From assembly GCA_020633975.1 (NCBI GenBank), contig JACKCR010000006.1, positions 186,001 through 250,000 on the forward strand: a stretch of DNA of 64,000 nt, read 5' to 3'. The translations under genes and the position numbers were made by a program. This DNA is from Candidatus Eiseniibacteriota bacterium. Its GTDB lineage: Bacteria; Eisenbacteria; RBG-16-71-46; CAIMUX01. Position 1 is the stretch's first letter. Each line of letters begins with the position of its first letter. Below, in pieces: positions 26,401 to 33,907 of the stretch. The notes beneath the pieces were generated by a model. The model had not been told where the DNA came from and ran no database searches. It saw only the letters and a list, made by a program, of their open reading frames with translations.

Positions 26401-27867
26401 GTGAGCGAGCACGAGCCGAACCGCCAGCACCGATCGATCCTTCAGGAGATCGCACACCGCGCCATGCTCGAGCGCGGACTCGAACCCGACTTTCCGCCCG
26501 CGGCGGCGAAGGAGCTCGGCGCGCTTCCTGCGCCGTCTCCGAACGGCGTGCGCGATCTGACCGCGCTCCTGTGGTGTTCGATCGACAACGACGACTCCCG
26601 CGACATCGATCAGCTCACCGCAGCGGAGAGCGTGGCCGGGGGTGGTGCCCGCATCTACGTCGCGATTGCGGACGTCGACGTGCTCGTTGCCAAAGGGTCT
26701 GCCATCGACGGTCATGCTCAGCGGAACACGACGTCCGTCTACACGGCGGCGCAGATCTTCCCGATGCTGCCGGAAGAGCTCTCGACGGACCGGACGAGCC
26801 TCAACCTCGACTTGGATCGTCTCGCGATCGTCGTGGAGATGGTCGTGGACGGGCTCGGTGCGGTCATCAAGTCCGACGTGTACCGGGCGCGCGTCCGGAA
26901 CCGCGCAAAGCTGGCGTATCCGAGCGTCGGTGCCTGGCTCGAGGGTGCACAGGCAGCTCCTGCGGGGCTCGACAACATGCCGGACCTGGCTGCGAGCCTT
27001 CGTCTCCAGGATCGGGTCGCGCAGCAGATGAAGGAGCGGAGACACGAGCGCGGCGCGCTCAGCCTCGACACGGTGCAGCCCAAGGCAGTCTTCGAAGGCG
27101 AGACACTGAGCGGTCTCGAGGTCAGCGATCGGAACCGGGCGCGTACCTTGATCGAGGACTTCATGATTGCGGCGAACGGGGTGACGGCACGGTTCCTGGA
27201 GAAGCGTGGGTTCCCGTCGGTTCGTCGCGTCGTGCGGACTCCGCGCCGTTGGGACCGGATCGTCCAGCTCGCCGCGGATCTGCGCTACCAGCTCCCGGAG
27301 GTCCCCGATCCGCGTGCGCTCGAGGCGTTCTTGGTGGAAGCAGAGGCGGACGATCCGATCCGGTTTCCGGATCTCTCGCTCAGCGTCATCAAGCTGCTCG
27401 GAGCGGGAGAGTACGTCGCGGAAGCGCCCGGGCAAGATGCCGGGGGACACTTCGGGCTCGCGGTGAAGGACTACGCGCACTCCACTGCGCCCAATCGACG
27501 CTACCCGGATCTCATCACGCAGCGGCTCCTGAAGGCCGCGCTCGCCGGGGAACCGCCGATGTACTCGGTGGCCGAACTCGACAAGCTCTCACGGCACTGC
27601 ACCGCGCAGGAAGACGCGGCGAAGAAGGTCGAGCGACAGGTCAGCAAGTCCGCAGCCGCCCTACTCCTCGAGGAGTCGATCGGCGAGCAGTTCGAGGGCG
27701 TCATCACCGGTGCATCCGAGAAGGGCACTTGGGTGCGCATCTTCGACCCGCCCGTCGAAGGGATGGTAGTCGGCGGGGCGCACGGACTCGACGTCGGGGA
27801 CCGAGTGCGGGTTCGACTGGTTCGCACGGACGTGGAACACGGCTTCATCGACTTCCGTCGAGGCTGA
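26401..27867 (+). CDS. RNB-domain ribonuclease (RNase II/R-like)
   Basis: 488-residue processive 3'-5' exoribonuclease of the RNase II/R superfamily. GTG 26401 is chosen because GGAGAG lies six bases upstream; the ATG at 26341 is upstream of the probable promoter. The metal site is IDNDDSRDIDQLT (residues 61-73): Asp62, Asp68 and Asp70 align with the E. coli RNase II acidic residues, while the fourth position is Gln71. HSTAPNRRYPDLITQRLL matches the conserved RNB arginine motif. N-terminal cold-shock domains are absent or very short; a C-terminal S1-like OB segment (FEGVITGASEKGTWVRIFD) remains. This short form is known in several bacteria. Cytoplasmic RNA turnover is the likely role. Confidence 0.88.
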   Translation: MSEHEPNRQHRSILQEIAHRAMLERGLEPDFPPAAAKELGALPAPSPNGVRDLTALLWCSIDNDDSRDIDQLTAAESVAGGGARIYVAIADVDVLVAKGSAIDGHAQRNTTSVYTAAQIFPMLPEELSTDRTSLNLDLDRLAIVVEMVVDGLGAVIKSDVYRARVRNRAKLAYPSVGAWLEGAQAAPAGLDNMPDLAASLRLQDRVAQQMKERRHERGALSLDTVQPKAVFEGETLSGLEVSDRNRARTLIEDFMIAANGVTARFLEKRGFPSVRRVVRTPRRWDRIVQLAADLRYQLPEVPDPRALEAFLVEAEADDPIRFPDLSLSVIKLLGAGEYVAEAPGQDAGGHFGLAVKDYAHSTAPNRRYPDLITQRLLKAALAGEPPMYSVAELDKLSRHCTAQEDAAKKVERQVSKSAAALLLEESIGEQFEGVITGASEKGTWVRIFDPPVEGMVVGGAHGLDVGDRVRVRLVRTDVEHGFIDFRRG

Positions 27868-28018
27868 GAGGACTCTTCGCCCCGGCACGCGGACAAGGGC
27901 GGCCTTGCGGACGTGTACCGGCGTGGTGCTGCGTATCAAGTCACCGCCGGCCGCGACTCCCTATCGGTAGGGACCGTTTGGACTCCACGGCAGACCGACT
28001 TCTGCAGGGGAGGAATCG

Positions 28019-29170
28019 ATGCTCGACCTCCGGGTACTGGTTGCGACCAGCTGCGCGTTCTTTGTTTCGTTCGACGCTACTGTGGCCCTCGCAGGGCAGC
28101 CTCCTTCCCTCTTCTGGTCAGACACCACGATCGGGACGATCGAACGAGTGGCACCCGACGGGTCGGATCGTCAGACGCTTCTCTCGGATCTCGACTACCC
28201 CGAAGGTCTCGTCGTCGACGTGGACGCGGACCGGATCTACTGGGTCGATGCGGGAAGTTCTAGCCTCTACAGCGCCCGCTTGGACGGAACCGACGCCGTT
28301 CCGCTGTTGTCCGGGCTCAGCAGTCCCGCTGGCTTGGCCTTCGATCGCGAGGCCGAGTTGTTCTTCTGGACGAATGTCGCCTTCGGAGCGCTCTGGCGTG
28401 CGAACGCCGATGGCACGGGCGTCGTGGAGTTGGCGAGCTTGGGTGGTCACTCGCGTGGCGTGGCCATCGATCCGATCGATGCGAAGGTGTACGTCAGTGG
28501 CGGCGAGAACACGCGGCTCGAGCGGATGGACTACGACGGCGGGAACCGCGAGCTGGTCATGGACGGACTGCCCGCTCCGGTCGACGTCGCCCTCGACCTC
28601 GAAGCGGGGAAGGTGTACGTCGCGACATCGGAAGGGGTCTACCGATCGAACCTGTCCGGTTCGGGGTTCGAACTCGTCACACCGGCGAGCGCATCCGGGC
28701 TCGCCGTCGATCCAAATGCGGGACGGATCTACGCGAGCGATCTCTCCGGCATCATCTGGAGCGCCAACCTCGATGGCAGCGACTTCCAAGTGCTTCTCTC
28801 GAGCGGAAGCGGACGGCCGCGACACCTCATCTCGTACTCACCGGATCCAGCTGGCGCCCCCGAGACCCCCGACGCACCCGAAACACACGACGTGGGACCC
28901 GTCCTCTCGAACCTCGATGTGAGTGCGAGCCCGAATCCCTTCGGAGCCTGGACACGACTCGAGTTCCGTGCCGCCCGCGGTCCCGTCGCCGTCAACATCT
29001 ACGACGCCTCGGGACGCTCGGTCCGAACGCTCGAGAGCGTCGATCGCGCAGGAACGGTCCTCTGGGATGGCTTGGACGAGCGAGGGGAGCCACTGCCAAG
29101 CGGCGCCTACCTGTTCCGAGCACGCTCGGGAGACGCCGAGTCTACGGGGACACTGATGCGCATCCGGTGA
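28019..29170 (+). CDS. Secreted YWTD-type beta-propeller protein with FlgD-like C-terminal domain
   Basis: 383 residues; ATG 28019 has GGGAGG six bases upstream. Signal peptide residues 1-25 (VLVATSCAFFVSFDATVALA). Residues 30-275 form repeats of the LDL-receptor YWTD/NHL type: LFWSDTTIGTIERVAPDGSD, IYWVDAGSSSLYSARLDGTD, LFFWTNVAFGALWRANADGT, KVYVATSEGVYRSNLSGSG, IYASDLSGIIWSANLDGSD. A Pro/Glu/Thr linker follows, then the FlgD-like domain (VSASPNPFGAWTRLEF, VNIYDASGRSVRTL, LPSGAYLFRARSG). Likely an extracellular binding protein; ligand unknown. Confidence 0.82.
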   Translation: MLDLRVLVATSCAFFVSFDATVALAGQPPSLFWSDTTIGTIERVAPDGSDRQTLLSDLDYPEGLVVDVDADRIYWVDAGSSSLYSARLDGTDAVPLLSGLSSPAGLAFDREAELFFWTNVAFGALWRANADGTGVVELASLGGHSRGVAIDPIDAKVYVSGGENTRLERMDYDGGNRELVMDGLPAPVDVALDLEAGKVYVATSEGVYRSNLSGSGFELVTPASASGLAVDPNAGRIYASDLSGIIWSANLDGSDFQVLLSSGSGRPRHLISYSPDPAGAPETPDAPETHDVGPVLSNLDVSASPNPFGAWTRLEFRAARGPVAVNIYDASGRSVRTLESVDRAGTVLWDGLDERGEPLPSGAYLFRARSGDAESTGTLMRIR

Positions 29171-29178
29171 GCGGATGC
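29160..29178. terminator. Short hairpin at the convergent junction
   Basis: GCATCCG and CGGATGC around a 5-nt loop, spanning the stop codon of the propeller gene and lying before the stop of the convergent gene. It could serve either strand. No T run. Confidence 0.35.
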
Positions 29179-29221
29179 CTCGGATCTCCTCGGCGTCGCG
29201 GAGACGGAATTGGCCGAGCCC

Positions 29222-29953
29222 TTAGCGGAACAGCGAGCGGATCACTCCCCAGCTCATCGGTAGAACCGGCACCGGCGCGTCGTAAGAGACGAGTCGGAAT
29301 CCGAGACTCTCATCCTGGATGCTGCTTTCGATCACCTCACCCACGTCTTCCGTGTACCAGACGGTCGCGTTGTCTCCTCTGGACTCGGTGTCGTCGACTC
29401 TGCGTCCGAACATGTCGTACGTGTTCCCATTCGAGACGAAGCCCGCACCGGCTCCGGCGTCGAATCCCACGCCATAGGCGTAGAAGTCGCCTGCAGGAAC
29501 GGACACCGTTCCTTCCGTGTACACGCGGACTGGATAGTCGATCGGCCCCGATCCCCACGGATTGCCATCCATGTCGTAGAGGTCGATCCCTTCCGTAGTC
29601 CAGGTCTTGCCGAGGACGAGTGGCGCCGAGACCATCTGGATCGGAGGATCGTAGAGCAGTCCGAATCCGTCGTAGTTGAATGCGCCGTGGAGGAAGAGAT
29701 TCCCCGAGGCGTCCGACGTCCAGTAGTTCTCGTAGGTTTGCGTCTCTTCTTCCTGCAGCCGGATGCGTGTCTCGGTTCCGAAGACGCTTCGGTCGCCCAT
29801 CATGGTCATGAGCATCATGCCGTCGACCGTACTCGAGTACTCCCATTGGAGACCTTCGCCGAGTGGATGGTAGGTCTGCGCGTGGACGTCTTGGGCCGGT
29901 AGGAGAGCGAGAAGGGCGAGGAGCGGAAACGCAGCGAAGAAGCGTGTCGTCAT
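29222..29953 (-). CDS. Secreted protein of unknown function
   Basis: 243 residues; ATG 29953 follows GGGAGG. Signal peptide residues 1-25 (FFAAFPLLALLALLPAQDVHA). The mature part reads like a beta-rich quality-test domain seen in many secreted bacterial proteins: YHPLGEGLQWEYSS, then PLVLGKTWTTEGID, then a threshold-like VSVPAGDFYAYGVGF and a C-terminal VWYTEDVGEVIESS. This pattern resembles DUF3108/TapB-type proteins, but I cannot name a function. No FlgD-like domain. Stands alone. Confidence 0.7.
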   Translation of the reverse strand: MTTRFFAAFPLLALLALLPAQDVHAQTYHPLGEGLQWEYSSTVDGMMLMTMMGDRSVFGTETRIRLQEEETQTYENYWTSDASGNLFLHGAFNYDGFGLLYDPPIQMVSAPLVLGKTWTTEGIDLYDMDGNPWGSGPIDYPVRVYTEGTVSVPAGDFYAYGVGFDAGAGAGFVSNGNTYDMFGRRVDDTESRGDNATVWYTEDVGEVIESSIQDESLGFRLVSYDAPVPVLPMSWGVIRSLFR

Positions 29954-30036
29954 GGGATCCTCCCGCGGGTGGTGGAAATGGTCTCGGCCCCATTCCATCG
30001 AGAGCTGTCGACATCGTCGAGGAACAGGATGAGCGT

Positions 30037-30042
30037 ATCATA
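30037..30042 (-). promoter_or_regulatory. Possible -10 box of the secreted-protein gene
   Basis: TATGAT on the minus strand 84 bases before the ATG at 29953; no good -35. The rest of the 29954-30310 gap shows no gene that I recognise. Confidence 0.3.
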
Positions 30043-30310
30043 GAGGACCGTGGCAGCTAATCTCGGTCCATACCCAGTCGCCGTGGCGAAGTGGAGCTGC
30101 GAATCGATTCCCGACCTGGACGTTCGTCTAACAGGACGTTGTTTGCACAGCGACAAGTAACGGTGCTGCAAGTCGTTCCGACGGAGTTCGTCGTTGTGTC
30201 TCTTCGTGTACGAGGCGTAGTGTGGGGAGTTGGAACGATCGCTGGATATCGAAGGATCCGTCCTCGGCCGATGAATCGACTCCAAACGCCGGACCCGGGA
30301 GTTCCCGAAC

Positions 30311-30958
30311 ATGGCGTCCATGCCTCTCTCGCCGCAACTCCGTGAGCTGCTTGCTCGCCTCGCGAGTCACCCTCACGGACTTGGCTTCCTCCACCTCGGG
30401 GAGCTGGAGTGCATCTCCGTCACGCTCGAGGTTCATCCACGCTACGTCATCGAAGCGAGGGATCTGCTCGCAACGGAGCGCGGACGTGTCGCGATCATCG
30501 CGGAGTATCGCCGGGCCCGGACACGGATCGCGGCGCGAGGCCCGCTGCGCTCGCGCGACCCTTCGAGTTCGCCCTGCGCGCAGCCAACTATGGGGGCGAT
30601 GGCCGGTGCCGTGGATGCTTCCGGTCAGGGAGCGACTGTCAAGCATGGCCCGAAGTGGGATGGTCCGCAGTCGGATGGTCCCCGCTTGGAACGTTCCGGG
30701 TTGGATCGTTCCGGGCTGGAAGGTCCTGTCCCTCATTCCAAGCTGCCAACCTCGAGACGCGGCCCGGAAGAGCTGATCGAAGCGGCGAAGCGACATCCCC
30801 TCGGCATCCCGTTCCTACTCGACGCACCCTTCGAGACCGTTTCGATCACGTTCCAAGTGTGCCCTCACGTCGTTTTCGCCGCCCGCGAGCTCATTCGAAG
30901 AATCGCGTGCGCCGAGTCAGACGTCCGCGTGGGGAAGAGCCGAGGGCCCACCTTCTGA
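30311..30958 (+). CDS. Protein with an internally duplicated 45-residue domain, function unknown
   Basis: 215 residues; ATG 30311 has GGGAG eight bases upstream. Two copies of one domain are visible: residues 8-53 (RELLARLASHPHGLGFLHLG then ECISVTLEVHPRYVIEARDL) and about 150-198 (EELIEAAKRHPLGIPFLLDA then ETVSITFQVCPHVVFAAREL). They share the HPxGxxFL, SxTxxVxP and AREL positions. The conservation of both halves in one frame argues that the gene is real. The linker between them contains five 15-bp repeat units (DGPQS, DGPRL, ERSGL, DRSGL, EGPVP). No signal or membrane segment. It lies 68 bases upstream of the HMG-CoA synthase operon and may share its transcript. Confidence 0.6.
   Translation: MASMPLSPQLRELLARLASHPHGLGFLHLGELECISVTLEVHPRYVIEARDLLATERGRVAIIAEYRRARTRIAARGPLRSRDPSSSPCAQPTMGAMAGAVDASGQGATVKHGPKWDGPQSDGPRLERSGLDRSGLEGPVPHSKLPTSRRGPEELIEAAKRHPLGIPFLLDAPFETVSITFQVCPHVVFAARELIRRIACAESDVRVGKSRGPTF
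30659..30733 (+). repeat. 15-bp in-frame minisatellite
   Basis: Five contiguous 15-base units starting with GATGGTCC or GATCGTTC words, exactly in register with the reading frame of the duplicated-domain protein. Confidence 0.8.
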
Positions 30959-31026
30959 CGACACAGTCCTGTTGACCGACCACATGCTCTGAGCCATCGA
31001 CACCGCACCCCGAGAAGGAGGAGACC

Positions 31027-32079
31027 ATGGACGTAGGAATCGTCGGGTATGGCGCGTACGTGCCGCGCCATCGGATCAAAGTCGGGGAGATCGCCAAGGT
31101 CTGGGGTGCAGACGCCCCCGCCTACGAGAAGGGGCTGATGCTCAGAGAGAAGTCCGTTCCGACACCCGACCAGGACACGATCACGATGTCGGTGGAAGCC
31201 GCCCGCCACGCGCTGGAACGTGCGGGCATCGACGGAAGCCGGGTCGGCGCGATCTACATCGGTTCGGAGTCCCATCCGTACGCAGTCAAACCGAGCGGAA
31301 CGGTGGTCGCCGAAGCGCTCGGAGCCACGCCGGAGATCCACTGCGCGGACTTCGAGTTCGCCTGCAAGGCGGGAAGCGAAGGGATGTTCGTCGCGCTCTC
31401 GCTGGTCAAGGCAGGGCAGATGGACTACGCCCTCGGCATCGGAGCCGACACGTCGCAGGGAGCACCGGGCGATGCGCTCGAGTACTCCGCTTCGGCTGGT
31501 GCTGCCGCCTTCGTCTTCGGTACGAAGGACATCGTCGCGGTCTGTGAGCACACCTATGCGTTCATGACCGACACGCCGGACTTCTGGCGTCGGGAGTACC
31601 AGTTCTATCCGCGCCACGCGGGACGGTTCACGGGCGAGCCTGCCTACTTCAAGCACGTCCTCTCCTGCGGGCGCGGTCTCATGGAGCGGGCGAACATGGA
31701 ACCCGAGGACTTCCAGTGGGCGGTCTTCCATCAGCCGAACGGCAAGTTCCCGATGCGTGCAGCGAAGGAGTTGGGATTCCCGAAGGAGAAGGTGGAGCAA
31801 GGCTGGCTCGCACCCACGCTCGGGAACACGTACTCGGGTTCGTCGCCCATGGGTCTCACCGCGATCCTCGACGTCGCGAAGCCTGGCGACCGGATCTTCA
31901 TGGTCAGCTATGGCTCTGGTTCGGGGAGCGACGGGTTCATCTGGCGGGTCACGGATCGGATCGAAGCCGTTCGGGCCATGGCGCCGCACACTCGCGCCCA
32001 GCTCGAAGACCGTCCGATCTACATCGACTACGGTACCTACGCGAAGTTCCGCGGCAAGATCCGCAAGCTCGCGGACTGA
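31027..32079 (+). CDS. Archaeal-type hydroxymethylglutaryl-CoA synthase
   Basis: 350 residues; ATG 31027 has GGAGGAG upstream. It condenses acetyl-CoA with acetoacetyl-CoA to HMG-CoA, the entry to the mevalonate pathway. Catalytic residues visible: Glu81 in [13 protein letters not shown], Cys113 in [10 protein letters not shown], His235 in [10 protein letters not shown]; the C-terminal [19 protein letters not shown] and [10 protein letters not shown] are typical of the archaeal branch. It is first of three genes (HMGCS, thiolase, DUF35) with 10- and 21-base gaps. In methanogens the same three proteins form one complex in which DUF35 holds the shared CoA channel, so this operon probably does the same. 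Archaeal-type HMGCS occurs in some bacteria, most likely by ancient transfer. Confidence 0.9.
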   Translation: MDVGIVGYGAYVPRHRIKVGEIAKVWGADAPAYEKGLMLREKSVPTPDQDTITMSVEAARHALERAGIDGSRVGAIYIGSESHPYAVKPSGTVVAEALGATPEIHCADFEFACKAGSEGMFVALSLVKAGQMDYALGIGADTSQGAPGDALEYSASAGAAAFVFGTKDIVAVCEHTYAFMTDTPDFWRREYQFYPRHAGRFTGEPAYFKHVLSCGRGLMERANMEPEDFQWAVFHQPNGKFPMRAAKELGFPKEKVEQGWLAPTLGNTYSGSSPMGLTAILDVAKPGDRIFMVSYGSGSGSDGFIWRVTDRIEAVRAMAPHTRAQLEDRPIYIDYGTYAKFRGKIRKLAD

Positions 32080-32089
32080 GGAGGCGATC

Positions 32090-33244
32090 ATGCGTGATGT
32101 TGCAGTGATTGGCGTAGGCATGAACCGGTGGGGAGAGCTATGGGAGAAATCCCACCGCACCATCTGGACGGAAGCTGCACTCGAGGCGATCGATGACTCC
32201 GGCGTCGACCATGTCGACGCGATGTACGTCGGATGCATGAGCGGCGGGCTCTTCATGGGCCAGGAGCACCTGGGGCCGCTGCTCGCCGAGCAGCTCGGAA
32301 TGGGCCCGATCCCCGCGACTCGAGTCGAGTCCGCCTGTGCGTCTGGAGGACTCGCCTTCCGGCAGGCGTATCTCGCGGTCGCTTCCGGAGCACACGACAT
32401 CGTCCTCGCGACCGGACTCGAGAAGATGACGGACGTCGACGGCGGTGCCGCGACGTACGCACTCTCGACTGCGGCCGACCAAGAGTACGAGTGCTACCAC
32501 GGGATCACCTTCCCCGGTCTCTACGCGATGATGGCGACCGCCCACATGCACCGCTACGGGACGACGCGAGAGGAGCTGGCCGAGGTGGCAGCGAAGAACC
32601 ACGCCCACGGCTCGCTCAACCCGCTTGCGCAGTTCCCGATGAAGGTGACGGCGAAGCAGGTGATGGAATCGGTCAAGGTGGCGGATCCGCTCCGGATCCT
32701 CGACTGCTCTCCGATCACCGATGGCGCGGCTGCCGTCGTCGTCGTCCCGCTCGATATGGCGAAGAAGATGGGCGGGCCGCTCGTGAGAGTCGCGGCGTCC
32801 GCGACCGCGACTGACACGATCGCGCTCCACGACCGGGAAGACCTCTGTTGGATCGGGTCGACCGCTCGTGCGGCAGAGGAGGCGTACAGGCAAGCCGGGT
32901 GCGGCCCCGATGGGCTCTCGTTCTGCGAGGTGCACGATTGCTTCACCATCGCCGAGGTGATGGTGATCGAAGCGCTCGGGCTCTTCGACCGCGGCCAGGG
33001 CGGCAAGGGAGCCGCATCGGGTGCAACCGCACTCGGAGGCCGGATACCGATCAACCCGTCCGGTGGGCTCAAGTCGAAGGGTCACCCCGTCGGTGCGACC
33101 GGAATCGCACAGATCCGGGAGACGGTGATGCAGCTCCGTGGCGATTGCGGCGATCGACAGGTCAAGAACGCGCACCGTGGACTGACGCAGAACATGGGCG
33201 GGACCGGAGCGAGCTCCGTTGTCCACATCTTGGAACGGGCGTAG
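32090..33244 (+). CDS. Acetyl-CoA C-acetyltransferase (archaeal-type thiolase)
   Basis: 384 residues; ATG 32090 has AGGAGG five bases upstream, overlapping the end of the HMGCS gene by ribosome-site only. It makes acetoacetyl-CoA from two acetyl-CoA. Active-site Cys83 lies in VESACASGG; the His/Cys region [10 protein letters not shown] and the C-terminal [12 protein letters not shown] are present. It belongs to the SCP2/archaeal thiolase branch, whose catalysis runs in complex with HMGCS and DUF35 so that the unfavourable thiolase step is pulled by HMG-CoA formation. Placement between the two partner genes supports this strongly. Confidence 0.9.
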   Translation: MRDVAVIGVGMNRWGELWEKSHRTIWTEAALEAIDDSGVDHVDAMYVGCMSGGLFMGQEHLGPLLAEQLGMGPIPATRVESACASGGLAFRQAYLAVASGAHDIVLATGLEKMTDVDGGAATYALSTAADQEYECYHGITFPGLYAMMATAHMHRYGTTREELAEVAAKNHAHGSLNPLAQFPMKVTAKQVMESVKVADPLRILDCSPITDGAAAVVVVPLDMAKKMGGPLVRVAASATATDTIALHDREDLCWIGSTARAAEEAYRQAGCGPDGLSFCEVHDCFTIAEVMVIEALGLFDRGQGGKGAASGATALGGRIPINPSGGLKSKGHPVGATGIAQIRETVMQLRGDCGDRQVKNAHRGLTQNMGGTGASSVVHILERA

Positions 33245-33265
33245 CGAACTGGGAAGGAGCTTACG

Positions 33266-33661
33266 ATGATCGGTTCAGCGAGATACTGGCGTGAGATTCC
33301 CCAGCGGTATCGCTACGAGGCCTCCAAGTGCACGTCCTGCGGGAAGGTGTTCTTTCCGCCACGGCTCGTGTGCAGCAAGTGCCAAGGACGGGAGTTCGCG
33401 CAGACGGTCCTAGCCAAGACCGGAACCGTCGAGACGTTCACCGTGATCCGGGTCGCGCCGAGCGGCTTCGGAGACGAAGCACCCTATGCGGTCGGGATCG
33501 TGAAGCTCGACGACGGCGTCAAGATCACGGCGCAGATCGTGGACTGCGAGCCGGAGGAACTCGAAGTTGGCACGCCGGTGCGACTCGAGTTCAGGCGGGT
33601 GCAGCAGGACGGGGAGTCAGGCGTTCTCTGCTACGGGTACAAGTTCGTGCCGAGAGTGTAG
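33266..33661 (+). CDS. DUF35 zinc-ribbon/OB-fold protein of the HMGCS-thiolase complex
   Basis: 131 residues; ATG 33266 has AAGGAG upstream. A rubredoxin-like zinc ribbon (Cys22, Cys25, Cys36, Cys39 in CTSCGKVFFPPRLVCSKC) is followed by an OB-fold (GTVETFTVIRVAPSGF, PYAVGIVKLDDGVKITAQIV). In archaea this protein bridges thiolase and HMG-CoA synthase and binds the CoA arm. It is the last gene of the operon. Confidence 0.9.
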   Translation: MIGSARYWREIPQRYRYEASKCTSCGKVFFPPRLVCSKCQGREFAQTVLAKTGTVETFTVIRVAPSGFGDEAPYAVGIVKLDDGVKITAQIVDCEPEELEVGTPVRLEFRRVQQDGESGVLCYGYKFVPRV

Positions 33662-33705
33662 CGTAGGGCCTTCCGGAAGTACTAGGGTTCTCCTGACGCT
33701 GGGGC

Positions 33706-33733
33706 TGCGCAAGGCCTTGGTGGGTTTTGCGCA
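33706..33733 (+). terminator. Possible terminator hairpin after the HMGCS operon
   Basis: TGCGCAA and TTGCGCA pair around a 14-nt loop, 45 bases after the DUF35 stop. No T tract follows. A TAGAAT at 33794-33799 is a possible -10 for the next gene. Confidence 0.4.
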
Positions 33734-33907
33734 CGTCTAGCAACCCCACCCCAGATTCTCGACGAATCACCCGACTTCATCCTCCTTCTCGGGTAGAATC
33801 AAAGGATAGGGATTCTCTCGAACATCAAGAGTGCGGGCACCGTCGCGACACTGGTCATCCAGGAGTGACAGCTGCCCTCGACGTGGCGGACCGAGGCAGA
33901 GGAGGGT

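Noticed and set aside
30128-30796. Minus-strand frame opposite the duplicated-domain protein
   Set aside because: Its repeats are only the complement of the 15-bp minisatellite, and the plus strand shows two conserved domain copies.
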